In this document: one piece after another, positions 36,334-46,258 of the stretch
Layout: the number at the start of each line of letters is the position of its first letter
Numbering within the stretch: the stretch's first letter is position 1
NCBI RefSeq assembly: GCF_002104995.1
Contig: NW_024468253.1
Coordinates: 124,001-188,000 of the forward strand
Direction of reading: 5' to 3'
Source: Linderina pennispora
Lineage: Eukaryota > Kickxellomycota > Kickxellomycetes > Kickxellales > Kickxellaceae
Length of the DNA: 64,000 nt
The notes under the pieces: model-generated
What the model saw: the letters and a program-made list of their open reading frames with translations, nothing else
What the model was told of the DNA's origin: nothing
Database searches by the model: none
Position numbers and translations under genes: made by a program

Positions 36334-37164
36334 TCAAATTTTCTTCTCAATCCGCCTTGACAACGTGTACTGTCCCGCCAGGTACGTCGGCAGCGCCAGC
36401 ACAATAGCGTACGTTAGCGTCGGGAATAGCTTGACGCCCACCCAGTAGGCCACTGCCTAGGCCCCATGTACGCCGCCACCAGCCCCAGGAACACCGCTGA
36501 TCCAACCGGCTCCTTGCTCAGATTGTTCGCATTCACGCCCAGCCTCGCCCACACGCCCAGCAGCAGCAGCAGCGGCGCTCCTGTCAGCCCCGCAAACGCC
36601 AGCGATACCACAGTATTGGGCATCTTCTGCGGCTGTGCAAACTGGTGGTGGATCTCGGGCTGGGCACCATACACGACCCTATGATCTGCCGTGCGCTTGC
36701 CGCCCACCTTGACATTGCCCAGCGGATAGAACAGCCCACCGTGCTCGAACGACCCCAGGACCAGCGCAATCTTGTACTCGCCCGGCGACCCGTCCAGGTG
36801 TGTGCGGAAGAGCTTCCGGCTGATGTCCATCTTGTAGCTGCCGGTCTTGGACATTTTCGCCGGGAACGCAAACTCGTCGCCCGTGGTGCTGTGCTGGAAG
36901 CTGACGAACGCCTGGTCGAGCTCCACCGGCTTCTTGGCCGTATCCAGCGCGTCAAACGTGATCGTCAGCGGCGTGGTTGCCTGCAGTGTCGGCACCTGAG
37001 CGAACTGCTTCGGGTACTGGAGCGTCTGGTCCAGGAGCTTGTCGCCCGTGCGCTCGGTCACCTTTACCTTGACGTTCTTTGTCGTCAGGTCGGCCGAGCC
37101 CGAGCCCAGCAGTGTGGCCAGGACGCCCAGTCCAGGCGAAAAATGCACCCTTGCTGAATCTCAT
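36334..37164 (-). CDS. SWP1: Oligosaccharyltransferase subunit Swp1/ribophorin II family
   Basis: ER membrane subunit of the N-glycosylation complex. ATG 37164 begins a signal peptide (MRFSKGAF then SPGLGVLATLLGSGSADL). The lumenal domain includes PLTITFDALDTAKKPVELDQ, EFAFPAKMSKTGSYKMDISR and GEYKIALVLGSFEHGGLFYP. Three membrane helices follow: VVSLAFAGLTGAPLLLLLGV; PVGSAVFLGLVAAYMG plus AVAYWVGVKL; and YAIVLALPTYLAGQYTL. It ends SRRIEKKI, a dilysine-like ER-retention tail. About 275 aa, near yeast Swp1 (286) and shorter than animal ribophorin II. One extra T in a T5 run near 37140 and two extra bases near 36463 are needed. The two-base reading preserves the family's helix length exactly. 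Confidence 0.85.
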
Positions 37165-37447
37165 TGCTGCAAATGGAGGTTTGGAGGAAAAAAGTACAGC
37201 TGTGCTCAGTCCAGGCGTCTGGCTAGCTCCTCTTATGTCCCAGCGGGCTTTGGCGTGCATGCTTTTTCGCTGGACCGCCGTGATTGGCCCCAGCATTTTT
37301 CGCGCTCTTTTTGCATTTTGGCATTTTACAAACTCAGTCCACGCTCTGTCAAATTCAGCAAGAAATCAGCTTTTCCCCCCTCTTCCATCCCTCATCATTT
37401 CACTCGCTGCCTCTCTTTCCACGTTCAAAATCAAACCTCAAATTAGG
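37165..37447. promoter_or_regulatory. Bidirectional promoter region Swp1 / p24
   Basis: Only 283 bp separate the two start codons. Both genes work in the early secretory pathway, so a shared control element is plausible. The p24 side ends in a long C/T-rich leader. Confidence 0.5.
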
Positions 37448-38147
37448 ATGCTGAAGAAGCTCGTGTTTCTGTTCGCCATGCTGGCGATGGTCAATGCTGT
37501 GACCCTGCGCAAGTGGATTGCGTCGCATGAGAAGACCTGCTACTTTGCCATGGTCGACACTCCGGGCAAGAAGATCAACTTTTACTTTGCGGTAAGTTTC
37601 CTGTAGCAGCACCCACCTCCAGGCAGCAGCAGCAGCAAAACTGGAAAAGCGCATTTCCTAATCTCCAAATGCCACAAAGTAGGTGCAGCTGGGCGGCAAC
37701 TTTGACATTGACTTTGAGGTCGAGGGCCCGAACAACCGCGCAATCTACTCTGGCGAGGCCGAGCGGCAGGGCGACTTTACGTTCACGGCGACGCAGAGCG
37801 GCGAGTATGCATTCTGCTTCAAGAACGGCCTGGCGACGTTTGCCGACAAGCTGGTGGAGTTTGACATTTCGGTGGAGGACGAGGCGCGGCCGGACGACAT
37901 TTCGAAGCGCGTGGGCCGCGACGAGGTCGCCAACAGCATCGTGTCGATTGCCAGCGAGCTGCAGCAGATCACAAAGTTCATGAAGTACTTTAGGACCCGC
38001 GAGAACCGCAACTTCGCCACGGTCGCTTCGACTGAGTCGCGGGTGTGGTGGTTCTCGGCGCTCGAGAGCCTGTGCGTGGTTGTGGTTGCGGTGATCCAGG
38101 TCTACGCCATCCAGGCGCTGTTCACTGCCAAGCGGTCGCGGCTGTAA
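37448..38147 (+). CDS. p24 family cargo receptor (Emp24/Erv25/TMED)
   Basis: Type I membrane protein of COPII/COPI vesicles. Exon 1 is 37448-37591, the intron 37592-37682 (91 nt, GT-AG) and exon 2 37683-38147; 202 aa, intact. Signal peptide MLKKLVFLFAMLAMVNA, then a GOLD domain with the conserved cysteine pair (HEKTCYF and YAFCFKN), a coiled-coil stalk ending YFRTRENRNFATVASTESRV, a membrane helix (ALESLCVVVVAVIQVYAIQA) and a short basic tail LFTAKRSRL. I cannot assign the alpha, beta, gamma or delta subclass with certainty. Confidence 0.92.
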
Positions 38148-38629
38148 GAATGAGAGCCTGTTCCTGAGGGCCGTAGTCTCTGAATAAACAATTATCTAGT
38201 GCAGTCACTTGCATTGACTGGTATCGGGGAACGGCGCTGCTGCTGCTTTTCCACAATCACAGCATTCCGGCAAATCACCGCATCCCGTGCTGTGTTGCCT
38301 TAACCGGCACACGCGCCTAAACCGCGTCGCAGATTCTGGTGTCATGCTGGGGGAAAAATTTTAGGGAGGGGACCGGTAAACAAAGCCGTGATGCAAAACA
38401 GCCCAGGTCCTCTCGTTTCCACTTTGTAAACTTGCTGTTTGCTTCTGCTTCCTGATGTTTTTGTATTAACCACGCATTCCCTGTCTAATAGCCTTTCCCC
38501 CGTTCGCATTTCAAACTCACAAAACTCCTCACCTATTTTACCAGCGCAAAATAACCTTATTTCTATCCTCTCTCGTTTGTCGTTTTCCCCCTTAAACTTA
38601 TTACACTATTTTAAAGCATTCTAGACCAT
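38148..38629. other. Intergenic, 482 bp
   Basis: Separates p24 and the kinase on the same strand. The second half is C/T-rich, as expected for the kinase 5' leader. Confidence 0.4.
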
Positions 38630-40514
38630 ATGAGCTCCCAGGTCATGCCTATTTCACAGGAATCCATCTCGCAGGAGGCTGCTGACGACATGGACGACCT
38701 CAACCAGCTGTTCCAGGACCAGCTTCTTGTAAGCCAGGTGCCGTCGAGCGTGTGGGGCGTCCTCCTATCCCTGACCCCTGAGGTTTACGACACAGTCTTG
38801 CTGGAGCGCACCAAGCTACAGCCCTTGGAGGACGGTGGCCCGGGTAGCTTTGGATACCATATTGGGCGGCATAAGACATGTGACGTGCGCATCCAGAACC
38901 CGCACATCAGCAACCACCACTGCCTGATCTACCGCGTGTCTTCATCGCCACCGCGGGTGTACCTGGAGGACACGAGCACGAACGGGACGTTTGTGAACGG
39001 GCGGCGTGTGGGCAAGAGCAAGCCGGTGGAGCTGCGGGACGGGGATGAGATCCAGCTGGTGCGGTTCCAGGCGAGCAAGGGGATGAAGTTCTTTCCACGA
39101 CCGGTTTTTCGTGTTCCAGAACCTGGCAGTGCACCGGACGGAGCCGTGTTTGTTCAAGCAGAGCTACCTGCTGGCGGACCACCTGGGCAAGGGAGCGTTT
39201 GCAGAGGTCAAGGTGGCAATCAACCGGGTGACGGGGCAGCGGTATGCGGCCAAGATCATCGACCGAAACAAGATCACAAAGATCGAGAAGCGGCGCAAAA
39301 TGGACAAGAACTTCCAGATCGAGACGTCGATTCTGTCCCGGGTGCGGCACCCGGCGATTGTGCAGGTGCATGGGGTGTTCCGCGAGCACGACAAGCTGTA
39401 CCTGGTGCTGGACCTGGCGGCGGACGGCGAGCTGTTCGACGAGATTGTGCGGCGGGAGTTCCTGGGGGAGCGCGAGACGCGGCGGGTGCTGCTGCAGCTG
39501 CTGCTGGCGATCCGGCACCTGAACCGGCTGGGGGTGGTACACCGCGACATCAAACTGGAGAACATCCTGCTGGCAGACAAGGAGCAGCTGCGCATCAAGC
39601 TGGCAGACTTTGGGCTGGCCAAGATAGTGGGCGAGCAGACATTCATGAAGACCGTGTGCGGCACGCCGATGTACGTGGCCCCCGAAGTTCTGAAGGTGCG
39701 CACGCAGGGTGAGTACGACCGCCAGGTGGACATGTGGAGCCTGGGCGTGGTGCTGTACATCTGCCTATGCGGCTTCCCGCCGTTCTCCGACGAGCTGTCG
39801 CCGCCGCCCATGCGCGACCAGATCATCGCCGGCATGTACGCATTCCCTGCGCCGTACTGGGACAGCGTGTCGCCCGGCGCCATGGACCTGGTGCGCCGTA
39901 TGCTGGCCGTCGACCCTAAGAAGCGCATCACCGTCGACGCAGCCCTGGCCCACCCGTGGCTGGGCGCGCGCCGCCGCGGCAACGTCTGGATACTGCATGG
40001 CGACGACTTTGTGGTCCTGGACCCGGACGCCGACGACAGCCAGATGACGCAGAGCGTTACCGTCGAGTCGTCGCAGCAGCCGTGGTCGTGTGCCAATTCG
40101 CTGCACAGCGCCGAGTCGCAGGATCTGCCGCCCAGCCCGCTGTCGCCGGGCGCTGCCAACACCGGCCGACCCGGGTCGGACTCCAGCGGGTGCATGGCAG
40201 CTTCGCGCGGACAAAAGCGCAAGATGGGCTCGCTCCTGCGCTCGCACTCGGACCTGGACGTCCAGACGACCACCAAGCGGTCGATGCATTTCCGCAGAAT
40301 GTCGTCTGATGCCACAAATAGCCAGCCAGTCTTCAACATGTCGCTGGAGAAAAGCTGCACCAGGGCCATTGGCCCACTGGCGACTAAGGTGCCGCTTCTG
40401 ATGGTGTACCCGCAGCCGCTGCCGCGGCCTGGTGCCCGCGAAGATGTGCCCAAGATGTGCTCATTTGATGCAGAAGCCAGAGCGGAGAATGCGGCAAAAA
40501 AGAAAGTCATTTGA
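38630..40514 (+). CDS. FHA-domain checkpoint kinase (Chk2/Cds1/Rad53-like)
   Basis: Ser/Thr kinase of the DNA-damage response, about 627 aa. N-terminus with SQ sites (PISQESISQEA), an FHA domain (GYHIGRHKTCDVRIQ, NPHISNHHCLIYRV, STNGTFVNGRRVGK), then the kinase: GKGAFAEVK loop, YAAKIID lysine, HRDIKLENIL catalytic loop, DFGLAKIVG, CGTPMYVAPEVL, DMWSLGVVLYICLCGFPPFS and RITVDAALAHPWL. The C-terminal tail is Ser-rich with KRSMHFRRMSSD. FHA followed directly by kinase matches Cds1/Chk2. One extra base near 39100 separates the two domains: the FHA frame continues in error, while the other frame reads DRFFVFQNLAVHRTEPCLFK into the kinase. The kinase part (1.4 kb) is intact. Confidence 0.9.
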
Positions 40515-40693
40515 AGAGGATCTTTGCGTGTTATGATGAAATTTTTACGTTATTTTCATTCACTGAGCATGTGGCTCGTACATGGAGCATGGGACGATTG
40601 TTTGCAAAATGGACGATGATAAATGGTGATAAAATAAGGTTAGGTAGTATACAGGAGCATTGACAAGAAGCTAGTAGTAATTTTTGGGAGGAT

Positions 40694-41110
40694 TCAAAAC
40701 CGAATAAGGCGCGCGCGGAAGCACCTCATCCGTTTGCGCTCCAGCACATGGAACACCTCGTCGTCCTCGTCCTCGGATACATCGTCGATCTCCGGGATAG
40801 AGCTCAGCGACAGCCTCGGCGGCGTGCCCAGCCCCTCGACCAAAAACCCCGAAGCCACCGGCGAAGTCGGCGGCGTCATCAGCATCACCGGCACAAACAT
40901 TTTGCTCTGGTTCACCGGGCAGAACTCGCCCATGGCCGGCGAGCTATGCTGTATGTCAAATGTATTGCGTCTTGCAGGCTCAGCAGCCATGGCCGGCCGG
41001 TGTGTATTGGACGCGTCGCTTTTGCGCCGCCGCCGGTCGTTGCGTGCGATTAGTCCGCGCGCCAAAACGTAATCGGACGGAATCGGGTATGCTGGCATAA
41101 GCGAGGCCAT
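40694..41110 (-). CDS. Small protein with PPTSP motif and acidic C-terminal block
   Basis: Not recognised; 138 aa, intact, no intron. ATG 41110 (MASLMPAYPIPSDYVLARGL), basic RNDRRRRKSD, FVPVMLMTPPTSPVASGFLV, LSLSSIPEIDDVSEDEDDEV and a basic end RKRMRCFRARLIRF. A Ser/Pro middle followed by an acidic run and a basic hydrophobic end loosely recalls the genes at 11598 and 13563. The TATA box at 41196-41203 supports the start. Convergent with the kinase, 179 bp between stops. Confidence 0.6.
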   Translation of the reverse strand: MASLMPAYPIPSDYVLARGLIARNDRRRRKSDASNTHRPAMAAEPARRNTFDIQHSSPAMGEFCPVNQSKMFVPVMLMTPPTSPVASGFLVEGLGTPPRLSLSSIPEIDDVSEDEDDEVFHVLERKRMRCFRARLIRF

Positions 41111-43457
41111 TAGTATTAAAAAGGAGGAATAGAGAGGGGTATGCCTAGAATAAGAAAAAAGCGTATTGTGAATTTGGAAAGGAATAAAGTGCGAATATTT
41201 ATACCCCTTCCCTTCACACATGGCATATCGATATGCTAAAAAAACTTTCCAACCCCCCGCTGTTACCCGAAAGTTACCCGGGGCATGGAATTCACAGTTG
41301 AGTTGCTTTTCTCCCATGTATGCGAAGGCTGGGCGCGAGAGACAAACAAGGTCGTGTTCCAACTCATGCGCTTCCCATGATCAAGTGGGCATTTTTTGGG
41401 TGCCCTCTTCCCCCGCCAAACAAAAACACTACTGCTTGATTCCACCACCCCCTTCTATTTTCCATCGCTTGACGCAAAAATAATGCTTTCCGCAGGCGTT
41501 AATATTGCAGGTTGCGCACTATACGCTGCGCTATGTGTGGAGTAAAATGCCTGAATGGGCTGCAAAAATTTAGGGATATACGCTGAACGATGAGCTTTTT
41601 TTTTTTTTTTTCATGAGGCTTGTTGTTTTCCTCCTTCATGTCAGCTGCCTGACTTGCCAATGAGAGGTGGTTCACCTCATATCGCTCGACGTCTCTCCCC
41701 TCCTGCCTACTGCCTGCTCCCTTTTTTTTGCAAATTCGCATGTATCAGTCCTGCAGCCCACACCCAGCCTTGGCGAAGTTGCAAGGGAAATATCGCATTC
41801 GCCATGCCCAGAAAGAAATGCAATACTAACCTATTATTAGGCTGCCTAGACAACCCTTGCCCATGACGACAGTACCCTGGGCAGCTTTTTTTTTTTTTTC
41901 AAACACCGCCTTTCCGGTCAGCAAAAAGAAACGCGTGCATATGGCGCGAAGGATTGGCCGCTAGAACCCCTTGGCGCTTTCTTTGGGGCCTCTTTTGACA
42001 GCACAAACATATGGCCTAATCCAAATATGCGGACTGCTTTTCATAAGCCATCTTCTGCCTTAACCAGATAAAAAGCTTGGTGTTTGCGAAATTTATTCAA
42101 ACGCGTTCGCAAAGTGGGGTGTCCCCTGGGCAGAAGCATGGCACTTCTGAGACGAGGCGCAAGCTTTTTTTTTTTTTAGTTATTGTTGCAACGAGTACAA
42201 GCGAAGAATCTCGGCTTTCGTCGGTTTCGGTCATGCCAAACCTCGGTCTATTTCGCCGCCTGCTATTTTTGCAGTGGGCTGCAAGGTCACCGGGGGAGTC
42301 TGGGTCATGTACTAGAGTCACCTGCCAATTAGCAGTCATTGCATCATGCGTCCCTCCAGTCGGTCTGTGGCGGGCTGGCAGGGAGGGGAGGGATGGAAGG
42401 CTCTGCACCACATGGCGACCACGCGCCCAGCTTTATTTGCACTGCTGGTTTTCAAAGAGGGGACGATTTTTGTTGGTGGTCGCGCGGTTTCCGTCGCGGG
42501 CTCTTGCAACATAGGGCGTATTGCACAATGTCTTGCAAAAGTCATGTACTTATTTTACGGCTTTATTTGCTACTGGATACGCGTGAAGATTTCGAGACCC
42601 ACCCTACTGCCTTCTGCTCCACCTGACCAAAACCCGACCAAAAGAGCCTATATACAAGAAAGCTGCTATTTCCTGCAACTGCGGCTATACCGCACTTGCC
42701 TGTCTTTTTTAATCCCCTGGCACCAAGAAGTAGCATTTGAATCCGTTAGGCATTGTCCTGAACACTCTTTGCGACTAAATAAATTCGACAGTGTGTTGTG
42801 ATTGTCTTCCTACTCAGCTCCTGGGTGGCTTAGCATCTAGCAATCATGGCACTCCCACTTGGAACTCCGCAACAGCCGCAGTATTGCTGCAGTACATGGG
42901 TGGGTTGGTGACACGGCTCTGCGCAGGAAACGCGTACTGGGTTAGCAAATGTAGTTCCGCGTGAAGCCTAACTTGGGGAAGGGGAAATTGGCATTGCGCA
43001 GCCGATTGGCGACAATGGGTTGATCGAGGCAACCGCGTTTAAGGTTCGGTTTTCAATTAGTACATATGTGGACACATTAATATTAGCCATGCACTTCATA
43101 TGCACGCCATGCCAATCTGCCCAACGGCTCGGAGATACCAGATGCTCAACCCTCATCCAGAGATTCAGATCCGGAACTGGATCCTTTCTAACTTGATCTG
43201 GCAAGCAGTAGGTTCCGTGATTAGTTACTCTTGATCATAGAGTTTGGGCCATGCCCTCATCATGATCAAGAATTCCTTCATCGTATATCGTGAATGCACA
43301 TCATTGGGTATCTAAAAAGAGAATATCTGTGTAGAACTAGCAAATACTTTTAGGACGATCAAAGAGGCAGTGCAGAGGCGTATGTTGCAGTGGAGCCTTG
43401 CAAGGTGCTGTTTGTTTTTGTACCAAGCTTTTGTTTTCATTAATTGTATTGATAGAC
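41111..43457. other. Gene-poor stretch, 2.35 kb
   Basis: No gene recognised. Contains long T runs (about 41597-41611, 41886-41899 and 42164-42176). A 150-codon open frame at 42346-42801 has no domain, starts with a basic low-complexity part and is not called. Base composition turns AT-rich here and stays so to about 53 kb. Confidence 0.4.
41196..41203 (-). promoter_or_regulatory. TATA box (TATAAATA) of the 41110 gene
   Basis: TATAAATA on the minus strand, 86 bp upstream of the ATG at 41110. Confidence 0.6.
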
Positions 43458-43910
43458 ATGGGACCAGCAGAGCTTACCTTTACCAAAGCGCAGCTTGAAA
43501 AGGCCCGCTCCAAACGCATTACGAACATAACAGTCACCTTGGTGGTCCTTGGTTTGCTTATCATCCTTTCCTTGGCTGTGTTTGCGCTTGGGCTAACATT
43601 TGTAGTCGTAGGTGTAACTTGGGGATTGTTTGATGAAGGTGATGATTCGAGCAAGACGAATGTGTATGAGTCGAATATGCTCAAAGCTGGTATCCCCCTC
43701 CTTATCCTCGGGTTTCTTTTCGCAATACTGTTTTCGGTTTGGACACGAAGGTGCGTTGTGTTCCGCCGGAAGCTCCGTGCACTTGATACTCCACCAGAGT
43801 TCATTCTATCGAAGGAGGCTAAGAGGATCTTGCTGACAGAAGGCAGCACAGCAGAGAACTACACTGTCGTGGTAATTCCAGATACTGCACCTGCGGATAG
43901 CACACATTGA
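43458..43910 (+). CDS. Two-pass membrane protein, tandem family member 1
   Basis: Lineage-specific small membrane protein, 150 aa, intact. Cytosolic N-terminus MGPAELTFTKAQLEKARSKR, TM1 VTLVVLGLLIILSLAVFALG, a loop of about 40 residues, TM2 preceded by NMLKAGI (PLLILGFLFAILFSVW), then the conserved cytosolic block VFRRKLRALDTPPEFILSKE. The DNA of that block is almost identical to the gene at 44254, so the copies are recent or gene-converted. The start is fixed by alignment with the other two copies. Function unknown. Confidence 0.75.
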   Translation: MGPAELTFTKAQLEKARSKRITNITVTLVVLGLLIILSLAVFALGLTFVVVGVTWGLFDEGDDSSKTNVYESNMLKAGIPLLILGFLFAILFSVWTRRCVVFRRKLRALDTPPEFILSKEAKRILLTEGSTAENYTVVVIPDTAPADSTH

Positions 43911-44073
43911 AGGTCTCCTTGATGACAAATACACAACAAATAAATGTCAGTTCTCCCCACTCCCAAATTTGCCCTTGTTTGGATAGTGGACGTACTTGTC
44001 TATTATAAAGGAAGAATTGGCTATAAACTGGTCTATAACAGCGTAGATCACCGATGCGCCTCACTCTTGGCAT

Positions 44074-44083
44074 TATATAAATA
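44074..44083 (+). promoter_or_regulatory. TATA box of the 44254 gene
   Basis: TATATAAATA, 171 bp upstream of the ATG at 44254. Confidence 0.5.
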
Positions 44084-44253
44084 CCTTTCTAGATGCACAC
44101 CCAGCATACCTCTGGAGATAGCTCACAGCTCCCTCTCAAGACTACTGCACAGGAAAGGGGTGTGTAGATATAAATGCGTCTTGGAAAAATCGCAAAGCAG
44201 GAAAATGTATCTTCTAGCAGACACTTTTTATATCCTTAATTTTTTTGACAGCG

Positions 44254-44700
44254 ATGGAGCCAACAGTCCTCACCTTTACCAAGGCACAGCTTGAGAAGGC
44301 TCGCTCCAAACGCATTACCCTAGCAACAGTGGCCATGGTTTTTCTTAGCTTTTCTATCATTTTATCTGTAGCTTGCATTGCAACCGGGATTCTCTTTGAG
44401 CTCATAACTGGAGGCAGGACAGAACGTAGACCTGATGATATCGCTTTGGACAATAGAACTGAGAAGACTATCAAGGCCGGCTATGCATTGCTAGTTGTTG
44501 GATTTGTAGCAGTTATAGCTTTCTCTGTCTTGGTGAGAATGCGTGTTGTGTTCCGCCGGAAGCTCCGCGCTCTTGATACTCCACCAGAGTTCATTCTCGC
44601 GAAAGAAGCCAGGAAGCGCTTAAAGGCGCAGGGTATCATCACCAAAAACTTTGTTGTCATTGTGGCTCTAGATGATGCACCTACGGCGGATACCTCCTAA
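44254..44700 (+). CDS. Two-pass membrane protein, tandem family member 2
   Basis: 148 aa, intact, same strand and design as its neighbours. MEPTVLTFTKAQLEKARSKR, TM1 VAMVFLSFSIILSVACIATG, a loop with TGGRTERRPDD, TM2 after IKAGY (ALLVVGFVAVIAFSVLV), then VFRRKLRALDTPPEFILAKE and the tail VIVALDDAPTADTS. The C-terminal motif LRALDTPPEFIL is identical in member 1. The 343-bp spacer to the previous gene holds a TATA box, so each copy has its own promoter. Confidence 0.75.
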   Translation: MEPTVLTFTKAQLEKARSKRITLATVAMVFLSFSIILSVACIATGILFELITGGRTERRPDDIALDNRTEKTIKAGYALLVVGFVAVIAFSVLVRMRVVFRRKLRALDTPPEFILAKEARKRLKAQGIITKNFVVIVALDDAPTADTS

Positions 44701-44863
44701 CTTGTCTCTTATTATACATGTCGTAGCAATTATGTCAACTCTCACTCTTTCTCACATGCTAATTTAGTTCAACGATATACGCTAGCTTTTATTAGTAAGC
44801 AATAGTACCTGTATAAACTTGCCTTCATCATCAGTGATGATCAACCTAGCTTTGTCTTGGCAC

Positions 44864-44870
44864 TATAAAA
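44864..44870 (+). promoter_or_regulatory. TATA box of the 45046 gene
   Basis: TATAAAA, about 180 bp upstream of the ATG at 45046. It has the same spacing as in the previous copy. Confidence 0.5.
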
Positions 44871-45045
44871 ATATCTGAACACATGCGTTCTTGCGCATGT
44901 TTCTAGAAGGAATTCACAAGGACCAGCCGGGTATTATGTGTAAGGAGTGGGCTGATGATGATAAATAAGAACCAAGGGTTGCGTCCCTTTTGCGACTATA
45001 TGTCTCCTGCCAGACAGTTTCTTATATTCAAACTCCCCTCTTATT

Positions 45046-45495
45046 ATGATGGTTAGCGAGCCCATAGTCCTTACTTTCACCCAGTCGCAGCTTGAAGGTG
45101 CCCGTGCTAAGCGGATTAAAGCAAAAAAAAAGTATCGAGGCACCCTCTGCTTCACAATTTTAGCATTTTTATTCGGAATAGTTGGTGGAGGTCTTATTGG
45201 TTCGACTGCTGGTCGGAAGCGCCGTGGCTCTGATTTGACCGAGACGGATGCTCAGAATGAGATAGTCCGTAGAGCTGGCGTTGGGATTCTTGTCACTGGA
45301 TCCATTATCTTTTTCTTCATAGTGCTGAAAGTGATAGGAACCATGATGTACATCAAAAAGCTCCGTGCAACTGATGCACCCCCGGAGCTGTTTCTCTCTG
45401 GTGAAGCCAAGAAGCGTCTGAAAAGAAGTGGGAACTATCCGAGCAAATACAAGATCGTTGTTGTTCCTGATGACACGCCTACTGACAGCTCCTAG
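45046..45495 (+). CDS. Two-pass membrane protein, tandem family member 3
   Basis: 149 aa, intact; the most diverged of the three. MMVSEPIVLTFTQSQLEGAR, TM1 TLCFTILAFLFGIVGGGLIG, loop, RRAGVGI before TM2 (LVTGSIIFFFIVLKVIG), then KKLRATDAPPELFLSGEAKK and the tail VVVPDDTPTDSS. It keeps the LRATDAPPELFL block. A second ATG directly follows the first (45049). Confidence 0.75.
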   Translation: MMVSEPIVLTFTQSQLEGARAKRIKAKKKYRGTLCFTILAFLFGIVGGGLIGSTAGRKRRGSDLTETDAQNEIVRRAGVGILVTGSIIFFFIVLKVIGTMMYIKKLRATDAPPELFLSGEAKKRLKRSGNYPSKYKIVVVPDDTPTDSS

Positions 45496-46258
45496 TACCG
45501 CTTGCTTCAGTATCTACGGCTCCTGACCGTAAACAGCCTTTCTACAACATCCCTGGTGTATAACTGGTATCTACTTCTTTTTTCTGTGCCCTTGTTCGAA
45601 ATTTGCAAAGAGCAGTGTATTAGGTAATCACTGGGTACTTAAAAGTACCATCCAACTGGTACTGGGTATTAAGATCCTTAAGAACAATGAATGGAACTGG
45701 AAATGCACTGCTTCTCGTCGCTTGCCCAAAAACAAAAAAGCCATTTTGGCAATAGCCAGATAGCCCACCTCGCTGTTGCAAACCACCTAGCATGCATGCA
45801 CTCGCTGCCAACTGTCAGCCATTCTATTTTCAGCAGATTGAGGCCAAACAGCCCAGTGACTTGTCTCGGGCCAGATTCGCTTTTCGCGCTTTTCACACAC
45901 CGCAGCCGTTTTGTCATCCTCTGCCTCTGAAAGGAAAAAATCAGTCAATCCGTGCACGTTATTCCTTCTAGAAGCACGGCAACTCGTATTTACCGATTTT
46001 CCTTGAATTTTCGCCCATAGACGAATATTTGGGGATTGCAACGTCTGGCTTAAGCGCTGATCGTCCCTCCTACCGTGATTTTTTCTAGCTCCAGCGCTCG
46101 CAGTGTTGCCGCAGCAGGTGGTTGGGAGGCTGTATTTAACGGCTGTGCGCCTTTCTGCATCGCCCATTCCATCTTCAAGCAACACCCTTCCCAACGTCGT
46201 TTCGTTCCCTTCCTTCGTTTCCTTCGCCTATCACCAGCAGCTATTCTTCTACTTAACA
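45496..46258. other. Intergenic, 763 bp
   Basis: Spacer before the next membrane protein gene; the last 200 bp are C/T-rich leader. No gene seen. Confidence 0.4.

Noticed and set aside
36455-36470. A one-base deletion in Swp1
   Set aside because: Two extra bases keep the family's helix length; a deletion would lengthen it by one residue. The call is not decisive, since the alignment is by eye.
39164-40510. Open frame of 448 codons antisense to the kinase
   Set aside because: It mirrors the codon bias of the GC-rich kinase exon on the other strand; the protein is Ser/Arg/Cys-rich with no domain, while the sense frame has all kinase motifs.
42346-42801. Possible 151-aa gene
   Set aside because: No domain, no family, overlapping frames of similar length, and no clear promoter.
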